Positions 1 through 6,709 of a stretch of DNA of 21,127 nucleotides are shown piece after piece. This stretch comes from JBOFFI01 sp051657245. Its GTDB lineage: Bacteria > Pseudomonadota > Alphaproteobacteria > Holosporales > JBOFFI01. Position 1 is the stretch's first letter, and each line of letters starts with the position of its first letter. The notes beneath the pieces were generated by a model that saw nothing but the letters and a program-made list of their open reading frames with translations, ran no database searches and had not been told where the DNA came from. The position numbers and the translations under genes are program-made. Location of the stretch: contig JBOFKI010000034.1 of the NCBI GenBank assembly GCA_051657245.1, positions 1 through 21,127 on the forward strand, read 5' to 3'.

Positions 1-271
1 CAGGCTCTGTCACAAGGGCTTCCAGCAATTTTTGCCAAATGCCCTTGTCGCGCCATCTGCAAAATCGTCGATGGGTGTTTTTCCAATCGCCATAATCAGG
101 GGGCAAATCCCTCCAAGGCGCGCCGGTGCGCAATATCCAAAACACAGCGTTGATAAAAAGCCTATTATCATGGGCGACAGCTCCCCAAGACCCTTTTCGT
201 CCAGGCAAGTGGGGCTCTAAAAGGCTCCATACGTGATCAGAAATATCGTGACGTCGGTGCGAGGCTGTCAT
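1..271 (-). CDS. IS5-family transposase, N-terminal part (cut by window edge)
   Basis: This minus-strand frame is open from the ATG at 269-271 to the window edge, 90 codons without a stop. It begins MTASHRRHDISDHVW and continues with LLEPHLPGRKG, the block FINAVFWILRTGAPWRDLPP and then WKNTHRRFCRWRDKGIW. These are the conserved N-terminal blocks of IS5-family (IS427/IS1031-like, DUF4096-type) transposases. A Shine-Dalgarno-like AAAGGA precedes the ATG. The catalytic DDE domain would lie outside the window, and in this group it is often made by a programmed frameshift, so intactness cannot be judged. The element end should lie upstream of the start, perhaps near 335-345 where TTTTGACGACACTA occurs, but no matching inverted repeat is visible to confirm it. 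Family assignment is firm; subgroup is tentative. Confidence 0.88.
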   Translation of the reverse strand, partial: MTASHRRHDISDHVWSLLEPHLPGRKGSWGAVAHDNRLFINAVFWILRTGAPWRDLPPDYGDWKNTHRRFCRWRDKGIWQKLLEALVTEP

Positions 272-756
272 AAAAAAATCCTTTTTTTGATTGATTCTAC
301 ATATCATCCTAACATAAAAAAAATCTTTTGACGACACTATCTAGCATTCAAACCTATTTCTAGAGTTTATGCTAGTCTAGAGCCTGATTTATTGTGTCTT
401 GTCCAATAATTTGTCAAATATTACTTTTTGTCCAAATGGCATCCTTTCAAGCTTGACGCACGACACGGTATAAATTTTTTGTCGTTCCAGATTTCGATCA
501 AGGACATTTCCTCGCTTACGGCGTTTTAACGTCTGATAGAAATTTTAGGCATGGAAACAGATTTTTATGTTTAACCGGACACGCGCGCGCAGAAGCAGGG
601 ATCCAGGAAAAGGGGCGCGAGAAGGACAAGGAAAGGTTGGGATATCTTTTACAAGGCATATTCCATGTGTATGGAAAAAAATACCTGGGATAGTCTATCC
701 CCATGAAAACGAAATGAGATAGACGGGCGAGCGCTTAATGTTTGTAAAATTTTGCC
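272..756. other. Intergenic stretch without a convincing gene
   Basis: No reading frame here resembles a protein. Three TTGTC-type words (starting 399, 411 and 428) lie close together without an obvious partner. At about 574-645 the sequence resembles one arm of the extragenic repeat seen intact at 20448-20640: a CGTGTCCGGTTAAA-like word and, on the minus strand, CTTGTCCTTCTCGCG followed by CTGGATCCCTG. It is probably a decayed copy. Confidence 0.4.
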
Positions 757-759
757 TAA

Positions 760-903
760 CCAAATAGGCTGGGCGTGGACAAACTTTTGACGGCGCACTT
801 CCCGAATCTCAGCCGAACATGCCTGAAACAGCTAATTAAGCGGGGAAACGCGCGCCTTCAAAAAAACCGCGTTGCGGCCTCCCACAAAATCAAAGGGAGT
901 AGG
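760..903 (+). pseudogene. Fragment of RluC/RluD-type pseudouridine synthase (S4 domain)
   Basis: The plus frame after the stop at 757-759 reads PNRLGVDKLLTAHFPNLSRT and then CLKQLIKRGNARLQ, followed by a weaker RVAASHKIKGS. This matches the N-terminal S4 RNA-binding domain of the large-subunit rRNA pseudouridine synthases RluC/RluD (RLDKFL, a Ser-Arg helix, LI.xG and a VNG.xV-like segment). The catalytic domain with its HRLD motif is absent: after about 48 codons the frame runs into the antisense of rplT. There is no start codon with a ribosome binding site. The likely reading is a truncated gene remnant left by rearrangement downstream of rplT. Because it is short and overlaps the rplT terminator, chance similarity cannot be fully excluded. 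Confidence 0.55.
860..877 (-). terminator. Intrinsic terminator after rplT
   Basis: On the minus strand CCGC-AAC-GCGG is followed directly by seven T residues, 33 bases beyond the rplT stop. The stem is only 4 GC pairs, extendable by GU pairs, so this is a modest but well-placed terminator for the rpmI-rplT transcript. Confidence 0.6.
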
Positions 904-909
904 AAACAC

Positions 910-1269
910 CTAAGCAGCCAGCGCCGCTTTGGCCTTTTCAACAACGCAAGCAAAAGATTCAGGGCTGTTAACCGCCAAGTCTGCCAGCACCTTTCGGTCC
1001 AACGCAATCTGCGCCGTATGCAATCCATGGATAAATTTAGCATAGGTCAAACCATGCAAACGGGCGGCAGCATTAATACGCTGAATCCATAACCCACGAA
1101 AGTCACGCTTACGGTTTCGACGGTCGCGATAGGCATATTGCAGCGCCTTCTCGACACGTTGCAAAGCAATCCGATAACAATTCTTAGAACGTCCCCGATA
1201 GCCAGAGGCCATCTCAATGACTTTTTTGTGACGAGCGCGCGTGGTCGTCCCTCTTTTAACACGAGCCAT
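910..1269 (-). CDS. rplT: Large ribosomal subunit protein bL20
   Basis: 119 residues beginning MARVKRGTTTRARHKKVIEM, with ASGYRGR, the RIALQRVEKALQYAYRDRR helix and RINAAARLHGL, all characteristic of bL20. Length matches the family (about 118). bL20 binds 23S rRNA early in 50S assembly. A strong AAAGGAG lies 8 bases before the ATG, and the gene starts 12 bases after rpmI, so the two are co-transcribed. In many alphaproteobacteria pheS-pheT follow; here a terminator, a pseudogene fragment and an insertion sequence follow instead. In some bacteria bL20 represses its own operon through leader RNA; whether that happens here cannot be told. Confidence 0.98.
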   Translation of the reverse strand: MARVKRGTTTRARHKKVIEMASGYRGRSKNCYRIALQRVEKALQYAYRDRRNRKRDFRGLWIQRINAAARLHGLTYAKFIHGLHTAQIALDRKVLADLAVNSPESFACVVEKAKAALAA

Positions 1270-1281
1270 ATTTAATCTCCT

Positions 1282-1485
1282 TTATAAACCATAGGGAATG
1301 AAATTCCGCTTGATGATTTTAGCATCACAAGCAGCCATAATGGTGGTTCCGCGGGCTGTACGCCGCATTTCTGGAGATCTTTTTCGCATGCCGTGCCGTT
1401 TAAAAGCTTGGGCCATGATCACTTTACCTGTGCCAGTCAAGCGAAAACGCTTTTTCACGCTACTCTTTGTTTTTAATTTGGGCAT
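1282..1485 (-). CDS. rpmI: Large ribosomal subunit protein bL35
   Basis: 67 residues starting MPKLKTKSSVKKRFRLTGTG, the canonical bL35 N-terminus, and rich in Lys/Arg. The frame is open for 40 more codons upstream, but that part is not bL35-like, and the ATG at 1485 has AGAGGAA at a suitable distance, so the short start is chosen. bL35 is a small structural protein of the 50S subunit. It is first in the rpmI-rplT pair. infC, which often precedes it, is not upstream: the next gene is an unrelated lipoprotein behind its own terminator. Confidence 0.97.
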   Translation of the reverse strand: MPKLKTKSSVKKRFRLTGTGKVIMAQAFKRHGMRKRSPEMRRTARGTTIMAACDAKIIKRNFIPYGL

Positions 1486-1604
1486 TTTAATTTCCTCTAT
1501 CATGAAAAATTTAAATTTATCTTCTACACACACGCAGGGCATGCCCATTTTACGCGCCACAGCATGTTCACCTTCACGCCAACAAAACGACGCCAAGAAT
1601 TCCA

Positions 1605-1633
1605 CTTATATCAAAGATTGATCTCAAAAACAA
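1605..1633 (-). promoter_or_regulatory. Probable sigma-70-type promoter of rpmI-rplT
   Basis: On the minus strand TTGTTT (1633-1628) and TATAAG (1610-1605) are separated by exactly 17 bases. Transcription would begin near 1598, giving a leader of about 110 bases before rpmI. It lies downstream of the terminator that ends the preceding gene. Confidence 0.55.
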
Positions 1634-1657
1634 CTGCTATTGTTTTTTCGTAAGCTC

Positions 1658-1686
1658 AAAAAAAGGGGAAAGCAAACTTTCCCCTT
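1658..1686 (-). terminator. Intrinsic terminator of the small lipoprotein gene
   Basis: On the minus strand AAGGGGAAAG and CTTTCCCCTT form a perfect 10-base-pair stem around a 4-base loop, followed by a run of T residues (1664-1658). It is 140 bases beyond the lipoprotein stop and isolates it from rpmI. Confidence 0.9.
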
Positions 1687-1826
1687 AGATAAATTTTAGA
1701 AAATTTTCTTATTCTATAACTCGTCCTTTACCATTTTGCGATTTACGTATTGCTTGGTTTGCTCACCTAGCTTAAGCATCGCTCCTCGCGGGCTTGGGAC
1801 AAAATTAAAATATCTCCGTTACAAAC

Positions 1827-2126
1827 CTAGTGGCCTGGCTTGGGAGCCGCTTCACTGCCGGCAGGAGCTGGTGTCGTTTCAGCAGGAATTGGGGTTGAAA
1901 TTGGAGCAACTTCTTCTGGTTTTTGTGGCTCTTGATGGGCTGGCGCTATCGCAGCAGGTGCTGGAGCTGGAGCTTCTGGCATCACATCTGCTTTTTTATC
2001 CTGAGAGTGCATATTTTGCTCAGCAGGCGCAGCTTGCTGGTGCTCCCCTTCTTTTTTCTTTTCGCACGCAGCCAACGCCAACGCCGCGACTAAAATAAAA
2101 CTACTTAGAAAAACGTACCTTTTCAT
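1827..2126 (-). CDS. Small Pro/Ala-rich lipoprotein
   Basis: 99 residues from the ATG at 2126, which has TAAGGATC upstream; an in-frame start 13 codons earlier is less likely because it would precede the natural MKRYVFLSSF signal start. The N-terminus MKRYVFLSSFILVAALALAA is a lipoprotein signal peptide with Cys21 in a LAAC lipobox, followed by charged EKKKEGE. The mature part is low complexity, rich in Ala, Pro, Glu and Gln (APAPAPAA-like runs), and looks like an extended linker. It should be lipidated by Lgt, encoded nearby, and anchored in the cell envelope. No known domain is recognised. It lies downstream of pgeF in the same direction but 140 bases away, so it may have its own promoter. 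Confidence 0.75.
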   Translation of the reverse strand: MKRYVFLSSFILVAALALAACEKKKEGEHQQAAPAEQNMHSQDKKADVMPEAPAPAPAAIAPAHQEPQKPEEVAPISTPIPAETTPAPAGSEAAPKPGH

Positions 2127-2266
2127 TTTCTTGATCCTTACTCTCTTTATTTTTTTCTTCCACAATGGATTCGTTTAATATTGCACTTTAAAAACCCCTT
2201 TGACACCTCCATAGTGCCTTCAAAATTTTTAATTTTTTCTTAAAAATCAAAATTTTTCAAAGGGAT

Positions 2267-3052
2267 CTAAAAAATTTCTCCGGAATTTAGCATAATTATA
2301 GAAATCCCGCAACCATACACTTGCTGACCTTGGTGAATGGCGCGTCGACGGCTAAAGAATTTTCCAGAATAAGTGTCTTTTCGGATTGGATCCACAGCTT
2401 CTAACCCAAGATTTTTAAAGCGCTCTAAGATAAAACCTGGCAGATCAAACAAAAAATGTTCTGCTTTGCTGCTTTTTTGAAAAAAACGAGAGAATGAAGC
2501 ATTTTTTTCCTCGAACCGACAATAAAATTCCGCATCCACCTCATAAAAAGGTTGGTGGATGCAAGGGCCAAGGCTTGCTACAATGGAATTTCGAGTCGCA
2601 CCCAATTTTTCCATAGCTTCAACGGATGCTTCAATCACGCCACCAAAAGCTCCGCGCCACCCTGCATGGCAGGCTGCGATCACGTTGTGAGTAGGATCTG
2701 CCAGAAGAATAGGGCCACAATCTGCCGTCAAAACGCCCAAGGCTATACCTGAGTGCCGCGTCACTAAGCTATCTGCGCAAGGTGGCGCGTCAAATGGCCA
2801 GGGCGCTTCCACCACATGGACATGGATACCATGCTCTTGTTTGGCTAAAACCAACGGCATACGGTCATTTCCTAAAAAAGCCATAGCCCGCCGTCGGTTT
2901 TCCAAAACATTCTCATCCTTATCTCCCATGCCTCGCGCACAATTCAGGGAAGCAAAAGGATCAGCGCTCACCCCGCCGGCTTGCCCGAAAAAACCGTGAC
3001 TCACATAAGGTATTTTTTTCAATAAATCAGACGTATAACAAACAATAGACAT
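2267..3052 (-). CDS. pgeF: PgeF/YfiH laccase-domain protein (purine nucleoside phosphorylase / peptidoglycan editing factor)
   Basis: 261 residues, normal for the family. Visible conserved blocks are SHGFFGQAGGVS near residue 20, KQEHG at 71-75, GVLTADCGPILLADP at 107-120, AACHAGWRG at 126-134 and GPCI at 162-165. His74, Cys112 and His129 are the expected metal-binding residues of the multi-copper polyphenol oxidase fold (COG1496). Members have been described as purine nucleoside phosphorylases/adenosine deaminases and, in E. coli, as a factor that corrects mis-incorporated serine in peptidoglycan precursors. It follows the methyltransferase gene by 22 bases and is third in the lgt operon, an arrangement common in alphaproteobacteria. 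The start MSIVCYTSDLL fits the family. Substrate here is not determinable from sequence. Confidence 0.93.
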   Translation of the reverse strand: MSIVCYTSDLLKKIPYVSHGFFGQAGGVSADPFASLNCARGMGDKDENVLENRRRAMAFLGNDRMPLVLAKQEHGIHVHVVEAPWPFDAPPCADSLVTRHSGIALGVLTADCGPILLADPTHNVIAACHAGWRGAFGGVIEASVEAMEKLGATRNSIVASLGPCIHQPFYEVDAEFYCRFEEKNASFSRFFQKSSKAEHFLFDLPGFILERFKNLGLEAVDPIRKDTYSGKFFSRRRAIHQGQQVYGCGISIIMLNSGEIF

Positions 3053-3074
3053 AAAAAACGCTTCTTTTCTTGTG

Positions 3075-4175
3075 TTAAAGTTCGTGGAAAAACCCAGAAG
3101 GCCTCATGTTTAAATAACTAGAAACTCCATACACTTGAAACAACCTTCCCATTTGTAGCGGGTTTATAAGGCGTTCACAACCCGCTTCAAGGGCTGCACG
3201 CACAGCAGAAGGCTTGCCGGTTTTCAACTGCTCCAATCGTACCCGGATCCCAAGATTTTCCAAAAAAATTCCTTGGGGAATCGGACCAAACGCTTTTAAG
3301 CTGGACGCGTTTGTCAGCTCTTGCAGCGATGCAAAATTTACATGGGCCGACAAATCTGTTTTGCCAACCTGCTCTAAAATAGAACCAGGCACCCCTCGAC
3401 AAATCCCTTGAAGGGTCTCCCCAAATTGGGGTCGAGTATAACCATAATCTGCCATCCACAGCATGCCTCCGCGCGTCACCAAAGCCTGCAAAAGCTCTTG
3501 GAGCAAAAGGTCTCGTGCAGGACTCACTTCCAACACGGCTCCTTCAAAAGGCTCTCCCAGGATCTCAAGGTTTTCTTCATCCGAAAAAGGCAAGCACACC
3601 ATCGCAAAGCTTTGGGCGTTCGAATCCCATGTTATACCGCGCTCCCACCAGCGTCCATCTCGAAATTCATAATGTTTAACAGGAAGGGCGTCAAAAAATT
3701 CGTTCGCAAGTACGATTAAGGGGCCTTCCCCCTGCCTTATAGCCTCTTCCAATGCCCCAGCCCAGGAAGGTTGTAGCGGAAACGGAGCCATAGCAGAAGC
3801 CTGTTGAGCCTGAAGCGAGGGGCTTATTTCCAAAAAGCTAAGGGAAAAATTTTTAAAAATGTCTTGTTGAAATTTTCTCAAGGTCCTCAGCACATCTGCC
3901 ATCAAAACACCCCGACCAGGACCAAGCTCTAGCAGGTGAAAAGGCTTGGGAAATTCCATCTGACGAAGGCTCTCCCACAGGTAGATACCAACCATTTCAC
4001 CAAAAAGCTGGCTGATTTCAGGCGCTGTTATAAAATCTCCTCCAGAACCCAAGACTGCTTGCGTGACATAATACCCTTCCTGGGGGTGATAAAGCGCTGT
4101 TTCTTGGAAACTATCCAGAGGCATAGGGCCCTCATGGCGTATACGCTCCCGAAGAAACGCTTCCAAGACGGACAT
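3075..4175 (-). CDS. MidA/NDUFAF7-type class I SAM-dependent methyltransferase (COG1565)
   Basis: 366 residues. The family signature GSGGDFITAPEISQLFGEMVG lies at 43-63, the SAM-binding LLELGPGRGVLMADVL at 81-96, and the ANEFFDALPV block at 157-166. These identify COG1565/DUF185, whose mitochondrial member NDUFAF7 (MidA) dimethylates an arginine of a complex I subunit during assembly. The bacterial target is inferred, not shown. An AGGAGG sequence sits 11 bases before the ATG, within the end region of lgt, and only 16 bases separate the two genes, so they are one transcript with pgeF. Confidence 0.93.
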   Translation of the reverse strand: MSVLEAFLRERIRHEGPMPLDSFQETALYHPQEGYYVTQAVLGSGGDFITAPEISQLFGEMVGIYLWESLRQMEFPKPFHLLELGPGRGVLMADVLRTLRKFQQDIFKNFSLSFLEISPSLQAQQASAMAPFPLQPSWAGALEEAIRQGEGPLIVLANEFFDALPVKHYEFRDGRWWERGITWDSNAQSFAMVCLPFSDEENLEILGEPFEGAVLEVSPARDLLLQELLQALVTRGGMLWMADYGYTRPQFGETLQGICRGVPGSILEQVGKTDLSAHVNFASLQELTNASSLKAFGPIPQGIFLENLGIRVRLEQLKTGKPSAVRAALEAGCERLINPLQMGRLFQVYGVSSYLNMRPSGFFHEL

Positions 4176-4191
4176 CAGGCAATCCCCTCCT

Positions 4192-5007
4192 TTAAGCTAA
4201 ATTGCGTTTAAATCTAAGCAAAGGCAGCACAATTAAAAATAATCCAAGCCCAAGAAGGGGAAGGGAAAGTAGCTGACCGTAAGTCAAGACAACGCCCCCG
4301 ACCTCCCAAAGCGCCTCAGGCTCTCGGAAACATTCAGATAGAATGCGTGCACTGCCATAACCCACTAAAAAAAGCCCCGTCAAGATCCCTTTTTCGCTTC
4401 GCAACACAGAAATTCTAACAGCGATCCAAAGCAGGGCCCACAACAATACCCCTTCCAAAAAGGCTTCATAGAGCTGGCTTGGATGGCGAGGCACATACCC
4501 CCCAGATGGGAAACACACAGCCCAAGGCACATCAGTTACCCTCCCATATAATTCCCCATTGACAAAATTTGCCAATCGTCCCAAGAAAAGCCCTATAGGA
4601 ACGCCGCAAGACATCAAATCAGAAAAAGATAAAAGGGAAATGCGGTGATGCCGGGTATACATCACAAAGGCTAGCGAAACCCCCAAAATGCCCCCATGGA
4701 ACGCCATCCCTCCTTTCCATGTTTGAAAAATTTCCAAAGGATTATAGAGATAATGGTCAAGATCATAGAACAGCACGTGGCCCAAGCGCCCCCCTACGAC
4801 CACACCGATTAAGCCCCAAACTAAAAAATCATCAACGTGTTTACGAGATATTTTTGGAAATAAAGCACATAAGGAAAGACAATAGCGCCACGTTAGCAAA
4901 AGGCCAAAAAAATAAGCCAAACCATACCAACGTACGGGAAAAGATCCTACGGAAAATGCTATGGGATCAATGGGAGGAAAAGACAAGGCAAAAAACGCAG
5001 AAAACAT
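4192..5007 (-). CDS. lgt: Prolipoprotein diacylglyceryl transferase
   Basis: 271 residues with about seven hydrophobic segments. Conserved elements are YGLAYFFG (28-35), GGRLGHVLFYD (72-82), FHGG with His104, the signature GRLANFVNGELYGR (143-156) and HPSQLYEA (175-182), plus Arg221 and Arg228 near the C-terminal region. Lgt transfers diacylglycerol from phosphatidylglycerol to the lipobox cysteine of prolipoproteins in the inner membrane, the first step of lipoprotein maturation. It heads an operon with the MidA-like methyltransferase and pgeF. The start MFSAFFALSFPP gives the expected N-terminus; its ribosome binding site is weak. At least two lipoprotein substrates are encoded in this window. 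Confidence 0.97.
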   Translation of the reverse strand: MFSAFFALSFPPIDPIAFSVGSFPVRWYGLAYFFGLLLTWRYCLSLCALFPKISRKHVDDFLVWGLIGVVVGGRLGHVLFYDLDHYLYNPLEIFQTWKGGMAFHGGILGVSLAFVMYTRHHRISLLSFSDLMSCGVPIGLFLGRLANFVNGELYGRVTDVPWAVCFPSGGYVPRHPSQLYEAFLEGVLLWALLWIAVRISVLRSEKGILTGLFLVGYGSARILSECFREPEALWEVGGVVLTYGQLLSLPLLGLGLFLIVLPLLRFKRNLA

Positions 5008-5081
5008 TTAACTAGCTTTTTTTTAATTTTGCAAAGTCTAGACTGGAAAGATCGATCTTTCAAGTAGATTTCCTATAACTG

Positions 5082-5258
5082 TCACTCGCACGTGATATGT
5101 TCGTAGTAGCAATTATTAACCCTTTCAAAGGAACAAGCATCGCCCTCAGGCTCACAGTCATGTACATTTGCTCCTGTTAGCTGCACAGAAAGCGGCGTGT
5201 TTTTTCCCAAAAATACAGGGATTTTTGTCCCCTGACCCGCCACATTTTTTCTTTTCTG
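5082..5258 (-). pseudogene. IS5-type transposase remnant (internal segment)
   Basis: Minus-strand frame ending at the TGA at 5084-5082. Its recognisable part reads GQGTKIPVFLGKNTPLSVQL followed by TGANVHDCEPEG and FERVNNCYY. The pattern of a TK-I core, a short turn, PLSVQLTGANVHD and a following acidic residue is the segment around the second catalytic Asp in IS5-family transposases of the GTKRxLLxDxxGxPL..xxxGANxHD type. There is no start codon with a ribosome binding site, and neither the N-terminal nor the C-terminal domain is present in frame. It lies directly downstream of, and in a different frame from, the leucine-rich gene, suggesting that an insertion sequence once landed at that gene's 3' end and decayed. 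Confidence 0.65.
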
Positions 5259-5272
5259 AGGTGCTAAACTGG

Positions 5273-6542
5273 CTAATCCCTGGCTGGATTTTCGACATCG
5301 CTATCGCTATCCATGTAGTAGGTTTCAGTTCCATCAGAGCTTGCCTCGCTAAAGCTTATCTCGCTTTCACTGTCAAAACTTATCTTGTCTTTCCAGGCAT
5401 CTTGTTGCTGCATTTTTTGAAATTTCGCTTCAATAGTTGGGCCCATATCTGAAAAATGAAATTGTGCCTCTGGAAAATGTGTTCGAATTTCTTCCAACTT
5501 GTTTTTCCATTGCTCTGGGCAAGTATTTTGAGCAAGATCTGTGTCTGGCCACCTAGAAAAGGACCACAGGTTTTTATCTTTAACGTAAGAAATCTTTTTG
5601 GAGTGAGCAGATTGGTTTTGGAGGTTGAAGGAAGCTGATAGATTCTGTGAGTCTGGGGTGTACTCATGGAAGCTGAAACTCTTGAGATGCTGGAAATGTT
5701 TAGACAGTATCTCTGGGTTAAGCGCGGCAGGAAAAGAGCCAAGCGTGGAAATATTTTTTTTGTGATTTAGTTTCTGGCTTTAACCAAGCACGCAAAAAAT
5801 CAAAAATGTTTGTTGGGCGGTTTATAGGTGCGTCCTGCCACCAAGCAGAGGGTTGAACGAGATAAATCTCTTTGAGGGAAGATTTTTTTAAATTTGGGTG
5901 CTTTTCCCAAAATGTTTCCCAGGCGTTTAGATGGTTGAATTCTATCTTTTTTAAAGCGTGGGCTTGTTCAAAAAATCTAGCATCCATGGGGTCGTAAGTT
6001 TGGGTTCCCAACCAAGGAATCACTTTGTACGAAAAGCATTCAAGGGTTCTTGGCAAAGGTGCGGCGTTTTCGGCATTTAAGGTTGAATTCGCAAATTCTA
6101 ACGTTTTTAAAGGAAGGCTGAAAAAAAATTTCATCTCTTGTTGATCTAGGGTTTGCTCTGCAATTCGAAGGGTTTTGAGGTCCTTATAAGAGGCAAGATC
6201 ACCCAAAAAAGGTTTCATATCGCAGAGCAAAAAATCTTGAATATCACAGGTGTCTATTTTGGGGAATTGTTTTAAGAGTTGCAGCAAGCGATCTAGCGTC
6301 GATTCAGGGGACGGGGGCACACCTTGTTTTTGAGAAAGATTTTTTATAACAACCAAGCGCACTGTTTCAGGCGCTTCATTTCCAATTACATCCCATTCTC
6401 CATCAGCAACCCTTGTTAAAGTTGCTGCAGCATTTTTAAAGGCTTCAGGATTAATACTCGAGGACAACGCTTTGACAGGGCTTCCGAAAACAAAAGAGGG
6501 CAGGAAGGCAAGCGCTAAAGATTGTAAGACTATTTTTTTCAT
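5273..6542 (-). pseudogene. Exported leucine-rich protein, frameshifted at an A8 run
   Basis: The 5' part (6542-5718) encodes 274 residues starting with the signal peptide MKKIVLQSLALAFLPSFVFG. The middle has leucine-rich spacing (for example LKTLRIAEQTLD, LKTLEFANSTL, LKKIEFNHLNAW and LKEIYL), suggesting a degenerate leucine-rich-repeat solenoid, but no standard repeat is exact. At 5761-5754 there are eight A residues on the coding strand, and after them this frame stops quickly (KKYFHAWLFSCRA). If one A is skipped, the frame continues about 160 residues: STLGSFPAALNPEILSKHF, then WSFSRWPDTDLAQNTCPEQW, EEIRTHFPEAQFHFSDMG and an acidic tail (SESEISFSEASSDGTE and DSDSDVE) to the stop at 5273. 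The whole would be about 430 residues. Causes could be a disabling mutation, a sequencing error, or slippage at the homopolymer. Function unknown; an exported host-interaction protein is conceivable. Confidence 0.75.
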
Positions 6543-6709
6543 GAAAAAGAAACTCTTTCTGTATTTTCGTGTTTTTTAAAAAAGGTGTAAAAATTCCTAA
6601 TTCAAAAAAAACATAAAACATCTCTTTTTTATCTTAAAAACGTGAAAAATATCGAAAAAAGTTAAAAAGCTAATAGCTGAAGGGCTTCCCATCCTTTGAG
6701 GGATCTTTT

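Noticed and set aside
516..704. 62-codon minus-strand open frame
   Set aside because: Overlaps the decayed repeat arm and shows no protein family features.
2147..2212. 21-codon minus-strand open frame between pgeF and the lipoprotein gene
   Set aside because: Too short to judge, no known leader-peptide features; the GGAGGTG in it lies after the ATG.
5380..5742. 120-codon minus-strand open frame overlapping the frameshifted gene
   Set aside because: Its composition (Lys, Thr, Ser, Leu without pattern) is poor, while the alternative frame gives a natural continuation of the upstream protein.
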